DNA of 64,000 bases from Cladosporium sp. IMV 00045 (taxonomy: Eukaryota; Ascomycota; Dothideomycetes; Cladosporiales; Cladosporiaceae): NCBI GenBank assembly GCA_001931905.2, contig MSJI02000323.1:2378-66377 (forward strand), read 5' to 3'. Each line of letters starts with the position of its first letter. Positions within the stretch are counted from its first letter, which is position 1. This document shows positions 43,075 to 52,335 of this stretch, piece by piece. The translations under genes were made by a program, and so were the position numbers. The notes beneath the pieces are model-generated. The model had not been told where the DNA came from. It searched no databases and saw only the letters and a list, made by a program, of their open reading frames with translations.

Positions 43075-45003
43075 ATGATACCTACCCTACGAAGCCGGCC
43101 TCAAGCGTTACGCAGTCGAGTCGCGCAAATGGCAAACCATCTCAGCACCACAAACGGCACGCAGTTGAGACAGTTTAACATCCGAGATCTACCGAAGAGC
43201 AACAACTTTACCCAAAAGCTCCCTCCAGACGAGCAGTATCCTACGCCAACTGCGTCACATAATGAGGAGCGACGGAAATTGGGCCCGCGCCTGGTGAGGA
43301 ATGCTGCATACACATATGTTCGTCCCGAGCCCTTCGAGAAGACCGAGCTCGTGGGGGTGTCTCGGACTGCGCTGAAGGATCTTGGTATTGATCCGAAATC
43401 TGTGGAAGAGGAGGATTTCAAGGATACCGTGTCAGGAAACCAAATCATCACGATCGATGGTGAGCCCAAAGACGGCGACATATACCCTTGGGCGCAATGC
43501 TACGGTGGCTACCAATTCGGATCGTGGGCGGGACAATTGGGAGACGGTCGCGCCATATCACTCTTTGAGACTACCAATCCAAGCACGGGCGAGCGGTATG
43601 AATTGCAGCTCAAGGGTGCTGGGAAGACGCCGTATTCGAGGTTCGCAGACGGCAGAGCAGTCGTGAGAAGCAGCATTAGAGAATTTGTGGTCAGCGAATC
43701 TCTCAATGCCCTTGGTATTCCTACTACAAGAGCGCTCAGTCTTGTCCTTGCACCCGAAGCTCGCGTGAGACGTGAGAGGATGGAACCGGGAGCTATCGTT
43801 GCGCGTTTCGCACAGACTTGGCTTAGGCTGGGTACTTTTGATCTTGCGAGGTCAAGAGGCGACCGGAACATGATCAGAAAACTGTCCGACTACGTTGCTG
43901 AAGAGGTTTTTGGCGGCTGGGAGAACCTGCCATCCAAGCTTGCTTCTACAGAAGGTAAAGATGCTTTGGAGCCCTCTCGCGGTGCTGCCAAGGATGCTCT
44001 TGAAGGCGAGAACGAAACGCAAGAGAATCGCTTTACCCGTCTTTACAGAGAAATTGCCCGGCGCAATGCCAAAATGGTTGCTTACTGGCAAGCCTACGCT
44101 TTCACGAACGGCGTGCTGAACACCGACAACACTTCAGTCTACGGCCTTTCAATTGACTTCGGTCCCTTCGCCTTCCTTGACAATTTCGATCCGAACTACA
44201 CCCCCAATCATGACGACCACATGCTCCGCTACTCATACAAGAACCAGCCTAGCATTATCTGGTGGAACCTGGTTCGCCTCGGCGAAGCACTTGGTGAGCT
44301 CATCGGCGCGGGCGGCCGGTGCGACGAGCAGGAATTCGTCGAGCAAGGCGTCCGCGAAAACTGGGCCGACGAGCTGATTAAGCGCGCCGAGACGATTATC
44401 CAGTCCACAGGAGACGAATACAGAGCCGTTTTCATGGCGGAATACAAGCGGCTGATGACAGCCCGCCTGGGTCTGAAGCAGTTCAAGGAGTCCGATTTCG
44501 AAGAGCTCTACTCCGAGCTCCTCGACACCCTCGAGGCGCTAGAGTTGGACTTCAACCACACATTCCGCAAGTTGAGCAGCATCAAGACTGAAGAGATCGA
44601 CACCGACGAGAAGCGCAAGGACATCGCAGGCGGCTTCTTCCACCACGAAGGCCTCAGCAGCCTCGCCGGCGCCGAAGACGAAGCACGTGCCCGAATCGCC
44701 AACTGGCTTGAAAAATACCGCCAGCGCGTGGTCGAGGATTGGCCAGAGTCCGCCGAGGCGCAAGAGGAGCGTTTCGCCGCCATGAAAGCCGTCAACCCGA
44801 AGTTCATTCCGAGATCTTGGATTCTCGACGAGGTCATCGAACGCGTGGAGAAGAAGGGCGAGCGCGAGATTCTCGACCGCGTTATGAATATGGCGCTTGA
44901 TCCTTTCAAGGAGGAGTGGGGTGGCGACCGTGAGGAGGAGGAGCGCTTCTGTGGTGATGTGCCCAGGTATCAGAGGGCTATGCAGTGCTCTTGCAGCTCG
45001 TAG
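43075..45003 (+). CDS. FMP40: Protein adenylyltransferase SelO / Fmp40, copy A
   Basis: Single exon, 642 residues. The Arg-rich, acid-free start (MIPTLRSRPQALRSRVAQMA) fits a mitochondrial presequence. Pseudokinase-fold hallmarks are present: YPWAQCYGGYQFGSWAGQLGDGRA, LQLKGAGKTPYSRFADGRAV with VRSSIREFVVSE, then NGVLNTDNTSVYGLSIDFGPFAFLD for the metal-binding Asn/Asp pair. The C-terminus ends QCSCSS, with Cys where animal SelO has selenocysteine. Family role: transfers AMP from ATP to Ser/Thr/Tyr of mitochondrial proteins, linked to glutathionylation and oxidative-stress response. The length is that of fungal members. Divergent from the DCAF4-like gene across a 370-bp promoter. Confidence 0.95.
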   Translation: MIPTLRSRPQALRSRVAQMANHLSTTNGTQLRQFNIRDLPKSNNFTQKLPPDEQYPTPTASHNEERRKLGPRLVRNAAYTYVRPEPFEKTELVGVSRTALKDLGIDPKSVEEEDFKDTVSGNQIITIDGEPKDGDIYPWAQCYGGYQFGSWAGQLGDGRAISLFETTNPSTGERYELQLKGAGKTPYSRFADGRAVVRSSIREFVVSESLNALGIPTTRALSLVLAPEARVRRERMEPGAIVARFAQTWLRLGTFDLARSRGDRNMIRKLSDYVAEEVFGGWENLPSKLASTEGKDALEPSRGAAKDALEGENETQENRFTRLYREIARRNAKMVAYWQAYAFTNGVLNTDNTSVYGLSIDFGPFAFLDNFDPNYTPNHDDHMLRYSYKNQPSIIWWNLVRLGEALGELIGAGGRCDEQEFVEQGVRENWADELIKRAETIIQSTGDEYRAVFMAEYKRLMTARLGLKQFKESDFEELYSELLDTLEALELDFNHTFRKLSSIKTEEIDTDEKRKDIAGGFFHHEGLSSLAGAEDEARARIANWLEKYRQRVVEDWPESAEAQEERFAAMKAVNPKFIPRSWILDEVIERVEKKGEREILDRVMNMALDPFKEEWGGDREEEERFCGDVPRYQRAMQCSCSS

Positions 45004-45906
45004 AGTGCTAATCCCGCCATCAAAAGGACACGATTGGATTTTAGCAGTTCTACGTCAAGCTTTGGCTTGGTTAGGGAAAAGATAGCATGTTTCTGCAATG
45101 TTGCTTCATATCATAATTAGAAATCTCGCGTGTACATATTCCGCAATGCGAATACGAGTCGGCCTTTGATGTATTCTCTGCGCTTGTCCATGACGTGATG
45201 CCCAACCTTCAGCGTTTTCCTTGATGGATACACAAGGTGATGTTTCTCCTCGCCAACTAGCATTCTAGACAGGCGAGCTTCTAGCCCTCAAACCAGTACT
45301 GGCAGCACTTTACATGAAGCATGCCAACAATATTCAATCAAACCTCAGAGCACATGCACAAGCTCCCAATCTAACACTCGGCTAATCAACACCAAGCCTT
45401 TCGGCAGTTGCTTTCTGGTCCGCGCTGACCTCGGAAAAACCGGGTCCCATGTGCCAAAGATGAAGAGTCTGCCCTAAGGCGGAATTCTCCCCTGCTCTGC
45501 TCTGTCATCCAAACCTTCGCCATCGACAACGCGATTGCTCAAAAATCTGTGCTAAATCATCAATGGTCATCCGTGCGCCACTCTCGAAAGGGCATCTGGC
45601 CGCGAGGAGATTTGGCTTTTTTTTCACCTTGTTATGCTCGTGTCACTCGGTATTTGCTTTGTATCTGTGTGCTTGCTAAGTCAGCTTGGGTCAATCTATT
45701 CCGCTCTGCTAAAGTAAGTAGGGTGAGTACCTATCTTTTTTCATGGTTTGTGTCGTTCTTCTCTCTAGTTTATTGTTCCTGCATATCACTCTCGACTCCA
45801 AGACCGTCATCTTTTTGTTTTCTTGTTCAACAAGACGTCACACTTCGCACCTTTCTTCAGTGGCGACATATGTACCGTTGAGAGCAAAGCTCTCTTCCTC
45901 ACAACC
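45004..45906. other. Intergenic and 5' leader of the MFS gene, copy A
   Basis: About 900 bp. Near 45714 a donor GTAAGTAGG begins a probable 5' untranslated intron ending at a CAG/AAG close to 45833, conserved in copy B. If spliced it removes the in-frame upstream ATG at 45823 and supports the start at 45907. Confidence 0.45.
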
Positions 45907-47538
45907 ATGGACGAAACGGCAAAACGAGAGGAACTCGAAGTCCCTCCCAGAACTTCGTCAGATGCTTCGTCAACAATAGCCGAATCCACCAAAGACAACG
46001 ACGACGAAGCAAACATGGACCTCCACCAAACTTCGATGCAGCGCACCAAATCGCTGGAACATATGGTCTCTCTGCCCCGCGAAGTCCTCGTCGTCGGACT
46101 CATCTGTCTGGCCCAGTTCACAACGCAGATGGGCTTAGGACAAGTCCTCTCAATCCTGCACATCATCGCCGCCGATTTTGGCGTCACCGAGCCGGGAGTC
46201 AAGGCATGGCTCATTGCAGGTTACAGTCTTACGGTCGGCACGTTCATCCTGGTCTCTGGACGCTTGGGCGATCTCTTTGGGTATAAGAAGATGCTGGTCA
46301 TTGGCTATGTCTGGTTCGCGCTCTGGTCGATGGTTGCCGGTTTGGCGGTTTATTCCAATTACGTCCTCTTCGTTTGGGCGAGGGTACTTCAAGGCATCGG
46401 TCCATCGATCTGTCTCCCCAATGGGCTGGCTCTCCTTGGCGTTCTGTACAGCCCTGGCAGAAGAAAGGCGATGGCGTTTGCGGCTTTCGGTGGCGTGGCT
46501 CCTGGAGGTGCTGTCGTTGGATCAGCATTTGGTGGTGTTTTCGCTCTTGCTTGGTGGCCGTGGACTTTCTGGTCTTCGGCGATCTTCCTGGCTTGTCTCG
46601 CTGCTGTTGGAGCTTGGGCTATCCCCGACCCTCCTCGCAAGATCGATACTCGCGAGATGTCCAATCTTGATGTTCTGAAAATGTGCGACCCTCTAGGTGC
46701 TCTCGCTGGTGTTACGGGACTGGTACTGTTCAATTTTGCGTGGAATCAGGCGCCGATCGACGGCTGGGACTCTCCCGATGTGATCGTCACGCTGATTCTT
46801 GGTGTTATCATCATCATGGGTTTCTTCTACATCGAGCTGCACATCTCCTCCAACCCTCTCATCCCTTTCGAAGCACTCAACACCGACACTGCCTTCGTCC
46901 TCGGATGCATGGCATGCGGCTGGGGCTGCTTCGGCATCTGGGTCTTCTATCTCTGGCAACAACTCGAAGTTCTACGTGGAGCCTCTCCCCTCTTGGCATC
47001 AGCATACCTCTCACCACTCGTCATCTCCGGCATCGTAGCAGCCCTCACAACCGGCTTCCTACTCGGCCACGTCCGACCACCTTGGCTCATGATGATAGCC
47101 ATGATGGCCTTCCTCACCAGCTCAGTGCTAATGGCCACCGCGCCCGTGCACCAGATCTACTGGGCGCAAATCTTCGTCACTTGCATCCTCGCCCCTTTCG
47201 GCATGGACATGTCCTTTCCTGCAGCGACGCTCATCCTCTCCAACGCCGTGTCTAGGGAACATCAGGGCGTTGCTGCGAGTCTGATCAACACCGTCGTCAA
47301 TTACTCCATCTCGTTGGGACTTGGATTTGCGGGCACGGTGGAGGTGCATGTCACGGAGGGGAATGGGGAGTTTGGCGATACGTTGCATGGGTATAGGAGT
47401 TCGTTTTACATGGGCATTGGGCTTGCTGGGCTGGGGATTTTCTTGAGCTTTGTTTTTGTGTGCAAGAGTTATTGGAAGGATCATGTCGATGCGAGACAGC
47501 AGGCAAGTGAGAAGAAGCGCGTTTCGGAGGAGGCGTAG
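45907..47538 (+). CDS. Major facilitator (DHA2 / Amf1-like) transporter, copy A
   Basis: Single exon; from the ATG in ACAACCATGG it gives 543 residues. A polar N-terminus of about 60 residues precedes some 12-14 spans starting VLVVGLICLAQFTTQMGLGQ. The MFS loop motif is GRLGDLFGYKKM after the second span, followed by RVLQGIGPSICLPNGLALLG and GGVAPGGAVVGSAFGGVFA (motif C-like), features of the DHA2 drug:proton antiporter group. The WMMIAMMAFLTSSVLMATA region and EHQGVAASLINTVVNYSISLGLGFAG form the C-terminal half. Yeast relatives (Amf1/YOR378W type) are linked to ammonium or drug movement; substrate here is unknown. The frame also reaches an ATG at 45823, but that segment is not conserved in length or composition between copies. 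Confidence 0.9.
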   Translation: MDETAKREELEVPPRTSSDASSTIAESTKDNDDEANMDLHQTSMQRTKSLEHMVSLPREVLVVGLICLAQFTTQMGLGQVLSILHIIAADFGVTEPGVKAWLIAGYSLTVGTFILVSGRLGDLFGYKKMLVIGYVWFALWSMVAGLAVYSNYVLFVWARVLQGIGPSICLPNGLALLGVLYSPGRRKAMAFAAFGGVAPGGAVVGSAFGGVFALAWWPWTFWSSAIFLACLAAVGAWAIPDPPRKIDTREMSNLDVLKMCDPLGALAGVTGLVLFNFAWNQAPIDGWDSPDVIVTLILGVIIIMGFFYIELHISSNPLIPFEALNTDTAFVLGCMACGWGCFGIWVFYLWQQLEVLRGASPLLASAYLSPLVISGIVAALTTGFLLGHVRPPWLMMIAMMAFLTSSVLMATAPVHQIYWAQIFVTCILAPFGMDMSFPAATLILSNAVSREHQGVAASLINTVVNYSISLGLGFAGTVEVHVTEGNGEFGDTLHGYRSSFYMGIGLAGLGIFLSFVFVCKSYWKDHVDARQQASEKKRVSEEA

Positions 47539-48032
47539 AATTATTCCTGGTTCGAAGAGTGTGCAATGAATAGATTAATGTATTTCTCGTTACGAGTTTC
47601 AGAAATGACTGTCTTTTTATCTCGTCGAAGCGGAAGCTATTCATCGATTAGCGAAGGACAGCAGTTAGTGTAAACATGCGGTCACGCGCCTTTCAAAAAC
47701 CTCGGATCACTACTAACGTTATATGCTTGCTCTCTTTCTCCATTTTCAATCCCAAAGGGCATGAGTGAGCTCAAGGCGCTCTGCTGGCATCTCACGTATT
47801 TCTCCGTCGAAATCTACTACTGAAGTGGAGGATAGTAGCTTAATAAGGGGGAAGAGATAACGATAGTGAGACGCTGGAAGACAGTAATGTAACCAGGACT
47901 TGAAGAGCACAATATAGGTAATTTCCTGATTCGAACCCATACTGATATTTCGCAATGACTACATCAAGGATGTGCTTCCGACGAATGTGGAGATTCTGCG
48001 AAAGGTGGAAGTAGACCCAGCGAGAGTTTGGA

Positions 48033-48043
48033 GACGTAACGTC
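48033..48043. promoter_or_regulatory. CRE-like palindrome GACGTAACGTC, LEU2 copy A
   Basis: An 11-bp perfect palindrome 132 bp upstream of the LEU2 ATG, unchanged in copy B (62414-62424). TGACGT-type halves suggest a bZIP factor; unassigned. Confidence 0.4.
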
Positions 48044-48062
48044 AACCACACGGAGCAAAGAG

Positions 48063-48072
48063 CCGATGTCGG
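48063..48072. promoter_or_regulatory. Leu3-type site CCG-N4-CGG, LEU2 copy A
   Basis: CCGATGTCGG, inside a 12-bp palindrome GCCGATGTCGGC, lies 103 bp upstream of the LEU2 ATG. Yeast Leu3 recognises CCG-N4-CGG and responds to alpha-isopropylmalate; the site is conserved in copy B. Binding is inferred. Confidence 0.6.
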
Positions 48073-48174
48073 CAAAGAGTCACTCTCATTTTTGGAGGGG
48101 CAACTTCACCACCAACAAACATACTGCATTTAGCCATCTTCTCTGTATATTATTGCCCCTAAAAGAAATTCAAA

Positions 48175-49603
48175 ATGTCTGAATACAACGTTGTTATTTT
48201 TGCCGGTCAGTTTTGCTCTAGCTATTCGCTTGTTCATTCCCACTAACACTTTATCACAGGCGACCACTGCGGTCCGGAGGTATAGTCTGACCGAGCCAAT
48301 GCTAGATGCCTCCTCTAAATATGTACTGACGAGAATGCCCCTTGAAAGGTCACCGCAGAGGGTGTGAAGGTAGGATGCGACTTCTTCAATATCTACCGAA
48401 CAATCACTGACAGACCATTTCCAGATCCTCCGCACTATCCAGGAGCACACCGACATCAAGTTCAACTTCCAGGAACACCTTCTCGGTGGCGTACGTCCAG
48501 CACCCTCCACATCCCAATCCCCAAAACCAACTCACACCATTTCCAGGCCTCCATCGACGCCACCGGCTCCCCTTTGACAGACGAAGCTCTCGCCGCCGCC
48601 AAAGCCGCCGACGCCGTCCTGCTGGGCGCCATCGGCGGCCCCAAATGGGGCACCGGCAGCGTTCGCCCTGAGCAAGGCATCCTGAAGCTGCGCAAAGAAA
48701 TGGGCACGTACGGCAACCTGCGCCCCTGCTTCTTCGCGTCCGAGTCCCTTGTCGACGCCTCCCCCCTCAAAGCCGAAGTGTGCCGCGGCACCAACTTCAA
48801 CATCGTGCGCGAGCTCACGGGCGGAATCTACTTCGGCGAGCGCAAAGAGGACGATGGCAGCGGGTACGCGCTCGACACGGAGCCCTACTCTCGCGCCGAG
48901 ATCGAGCGCGTCACCCGCCTCGCTGCCCACCTCGCTCTGGCCGAGGACCCGCCCGCGCCCGTCTGGTCGCTCGACAAGGCCAACGTCATGGCCACCAGCA
49001 GGCTGTGGCGCAAGACTGTCACGGAGGTCATGGAGAAGGAGTTCCCTCAGCTCAAGCTCGGCCACCACCTCATCGACTCTGCTGCTATGCTGATGGTCAA
49101 GAACCCGCGCGCTTTGAATGGTGTCATCGTCACGAGCAACTTGTTCGGCGACATCATCTCCGACGAAGCCTCCGTCATCCCTGGCTCGCTCGGTCTCCTG
49201 CCCAGTGCATCCCTCACCGCCTCTCCGGACGGCAAGAGCAAGTGCAACGGTATTTACGAGCCTATTCACGGTAAGTCCACACGCCCTCGCACAAATCCAC
49301 AATCAACCCCAACAACGCAACCAAAATCAGACCAAAACCAAATCTCAATACTAATGCCATGCACCAGGCTCCGCCCCCGACATCTCCGGCCAAGGCGTCG
49401 TCAACCCGATCGCGACCATCCTGTCCGTGAGCATGATGCTGAAGTACAGCTTCCAGCAGCCCGAGCTGGCGCGTAAGGTCGATGCCGCCGTCAAAGCGAG
49501 CATCGACAAGGGCGTGCGCACCAAGGACATCGGCGGCAGCGCCGGCACGGCCGAGGTCGGTGATGCGGTCGTGAAGGAGCTTGTTGCTATTCTGAAGGCT
49601 TAG
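48175..49603 (+). CDS. LEU2: 3-isopropylmalate dehydrogenase, copy A
   Basis: Six exons (48175-48205, 48260-48279, 48349-48369, 48425-48490, 48547-49270, 49368-49603) give 365 residues. Exons 2 and 3 are microexons of 20 and 21 nt; with them the start reads [20 protein letters not shown] then [12 protein letters not shown]. The enzyme oxidatively decarboxylates 3-isopropylmalate with NAD in leucine synthesis. Family landmarks: [47 protein letters not shown], the metal-site [13 protein letters not shown] and [26 protein letters not shown], and [16 protein letters not shown]. It ends VAILKA. A Leu3-type site lies upstream. All splice sites and exon lengths match the homeolog at 62557. Confidence 0.95.
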
Positions 49604-50261
49604 ATTTGGAGGCGTTGCTGTGGTGTGGTGGGAAGGATGGGAAGCATTGGGAAATTGGAAAGGGAAAATACGATTTGAAATGCGTAGATGACCAAAAAAG
49701 CTCAGGTAACTAACACACACAAAATGTGAAAAACGCAAAAGCCAAAAAACGACAACACCTCAGAAAACGACCTGCCTCAAAAGACCAATGGAAGAGATTG
49801 AGGAAACAATGACTACTACTGTGCTCCCTTGCAAGCGCCACGATGGTGTTGTCGAGTGAGCGATCTTGCCTAGCATCTGTCAGGGAGACTTACTATGGAT
49901 CGGATTGAGCAGTGATGGAGATTGATTAAGATCTTAAATTGGCGTTGGATCCGGGATGAACGGACAGGAACCGGGATGGTAGTGTGGAATGCGTGGTAGT
50001 GATAAGAGGTTCTACGATTGTATTCAAGCATTCCACAGAGTAAACCAAAACGGTAAATAGAGACAAAATATCCTAGACAAAACAAGCAACCAACCGCACT
50101 AAGAAAAAAAGCGAAAACCCAACTTCAGCAGCGCGTCCCAACACGCGCGCGTACTCACACAACCAAAGCAAAGAAAAGTAACGCCACGCTAAAAGCGCAT
50201 CGCAAACTCGAAAGCTACACAGAACAACTCTCCCTCCCCCTTCCACATCCATGTCTAACAT
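49604..50261. other. Convergent intergenic region LEU2-ELO
   Basis: About 660 bp between the LEU2 stop and the end of the open extension of the elongase frame. No gene seen. Confidence 0.5.
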
Positions 50262-50639
50262 TCACCTCAAACCAACCGAACTCGTCGACCCCCCCATCCT
50301 CCTAAGCGCATACAGCGCGCGTCTGGGGCTCTCACTGCTCGCCGAACTCGTCGGCCTACCATCATTGCCGTTTGACAATCTGCTCGGACTGCCCTCAAGC
50401 CTGCCGCGAGGACTGACTTGACCGTTGGAATCACCGTCCCCGTACTCATGCTGCCGATAAGGATAAGGATGTTGATGTTCGTTGAAGTGCCAGAAGGGTT
50501 CTGCGATTTCGCGCATGGGGCTGGCGGGCGGTGAGGTCGTGGAGGAATGCGAGGGGGAGGGGAGAGAGGGTGAGGTGATGGAAGATGTGAAGAAAGAAGA
50601 GTTGTTGGCGCGCAGGAGTGGCGGGGCCGGTGCGTGACA
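50262..50639 (-). other. In-frame open extension after the elongase stop codon
   Basis: Directly after the TGA at 50642-50640 the same frame stays open for 125 codons before the next stop at 50264-50262. It reads Ser/Pro-rich first (SSITSPSLPSPSHSSTTSPP) and then SPMREIAEPFWHFNEHQHPYPYR, and ends MGGSTSSVGLR. It could be a translational readthrough tail, an exon reached by unseen splicing, an extension lost by recent mutation or sequencing error, or chance. Confidence 0.3.
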
Positions 50640-52315
50640 TCAGGATGTCGAGGGGGGGTCTTGCTTCTTCTCATCGGTCGCTTCGGCGCCTTCCTCTTGC
50701 TGTGAGGGGAGCTCGCCGGATTTGATCGCGTCGGCGTAGTTGATGAAAGAGGCGGTTTGGGAGGTGAAAGAGGCGGAGCCGGCTTCGGTGTCTCCTCCTT
50801 CTTCGGGAGCGGGGCGGGTGGGCTCGCTTTGCTCGAGGTTTGCGTCTTGCTTCTCGGCGGGCTCGTCTTCGGCGGGGACTTTTTCGGTTTCGGCGGCGGG
50901 CTTGTCGTCTTCCTTGGAGGGTGAGAGGAGGCCACCTTGGCTATTTTCGATGTTTGACTCTTCTGCCTGAGGTTTCTTGTCCTGCTTGCTAGGAGTCGAA
51001 GGCGGCTGGTTCTCTTTGTCCTCGGCACCTTCAGTAGCAGCATCGGCGTAAGAGAATCCGGGCTTCACAGTAGCCGAGTCATCCTTAACATCGCTCTCAT
51101 CCTTCTTGGGCGTGTTCGGCCTGGAGTCGTCGCCACCAGCCTGCTTGTTCTTGTTCTTGTTCTTCTTTTTCGGGGACTTCTTCGGGGTGGAAGCCGCGGA
51201 TGCAGCCTCACCGACGCTCTCAGCAGCCTGGGAAACCTTCTGCTCGAAAGTCTCGATTGCCTGACTGACCCTGCGACCCTCGTACTTGCCCTCCTTGACC
51301 TTCTTGACGTCCTGGCGGAGTTCCTCGACCAAGTCGCGAGTCTCCTTCTGAGCCTTTGCGCCACTGTTGCGCACTTGATCTTCGGCGCGCTTGCCAGCAG
51401 CCTCGACGGCCTTCTCAGTCTCTGCTTCCGCGCGGCGTGCGTCTAGGGCGATAGCCTTGGCAGTCTGGGAAGCACCGCGAGGCCTCGTAGTACGCTTCAT
51501 GTAGGCCTTGTAGAAGAAGCGAGCGAAAAGGACGGTAAGCGGGAAGAGATAAAACAGGTTCAGGTAGATAGCAAAGGCCGCGCCAGAAGTGTCGATGCAG
51601 TTGACCTTGGTCCATTCGGTGCGCCATTTGGTCTCGTACGCGGGGCCAGGGGCAGCACGCTCGGCGAGCTGCTCGATTCTGTCTTCAATGTGCTGTGCGA
51701 CAGGCTTGTTGTCGTGAGGGATACCAATGCGCTCAGCAACACCCTCCTCACCAGCAGCACGGAGAAGGTACTTCTTGATCAGAGCACCAACGGATGCAGA
51801 GGCGGTAGGCGACTCGATGACCTTGGAAACCTCGGAAGTGACGGAAGTCACGGCGGACGAAGCACTCGAGACTGCGGTTGAGGCGGCGGCAAGGACCTTG
51901 TAAGGCGTAGCAATGGGGATGTCGTATGAAATGAACAAGTGAAGGGCGGCGTAGCTGGCTCCAAAGAGGAATTGCGCGATCTGCAGAGTCGTGAGAGTGC
52001 GCTTGATAGACTTGGGCACCTTGACGTTGATGGCCGACAGGGTGAAGTAGGTGTACTGCGAGGAGACTTGTTAGTAAAGTGGAGTATTTCAGAAAATCCG
52101 ACAATATATCTTACCATCAGAGCGTGGATGAAGCTGTTGATGAAGACGAACATCCAAATGGGCGGGCTCATGTAGCGAATACCGGCCCACATGCAAAGCA
52201 TAGCGCCGGCATGGTGGTAGGTCTGCAGGGTCGCGCTCCTCTTGCCCTTGGCGACAATGATGAAAGTGTCCAAGACCTCGTAGAACTTGCTAAGATAGAA
52301 GATCCAGCCCCAGAA
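50640..52315 (-). CDS. Fatty-acid elongase (ELO family), 5' end cut by gap
   Basis: Two exons are present (52315-52115 and 52055-50640), 538 residues; earlier exons are lost in the assembly gap. The catalytic core is visible: FYLSKFYEVLDTFIIVAKG (the KxxExxDT motif), LQTYHHAGAMLCMW (histidine box HH), PPIWMFVFINSFIHALM/YTYFTLSAINVKVPKSIKR and TTLQIAQFLFGASYAALHLF. Family role: condensing enzyme for very-long-chain fatty acids in the ER. Unusual is the very long C-terminal part: after a last span near IYLNLFYLFPLTVLFARFFY there are about 300 residues with a coiled coil (AEAETEKAVEAAGKRAEDQV), a KKKNKNKNKQ patch and an acidic Ser/Pro-rich tail. The homeolog would lie just beyond the window end. 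Confidence 0.88.
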
Positions 52316-52335
52316 NNNNNNNNNNNNNNNNNNNN
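52316..52335. other. Assembly gap, 20 N
   Basis: Exactly 20 N. Left: interior of an elongase gene (minus strand). Right: base 14 of the low-complexity protein gene, equivalent to 38215. The join is therefore between homologous contigs, not neighbours. Confidence 0.98.

Larger units (their letters stand above)
47539..48174. other. Intergenic MFS-LEU2, copy A
   Basis: About 635 bp. The proximal 230 bp before LEU2 are far better conserved with copy B than the distal part and include the Leu3-type site and a CRE-like palindrome. Confidence 0.6.

Noticed and set aside
45823..45906. Upstream in-frame ATG of the MFS transporter as the true start
   Set aside because: The 28-residue segment differs in content between copies, lies at the end of a probable leader intron, and the ATG at 45907 has a better context (ACAACCATGG).
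47930..47960. TTCGAACC-type sequence resembling a tRNA T-arm on the minus strand
   Set aside because: Flanking bases do not form the T stem or an acceptor stem, and copy B has changed at this place.
48532..49302. Long antisense frame opposite LEU2 (also 62937-63944)
   Set aside because: Appears in both copies because the LEU2 exon is conserved; no independent protein features.
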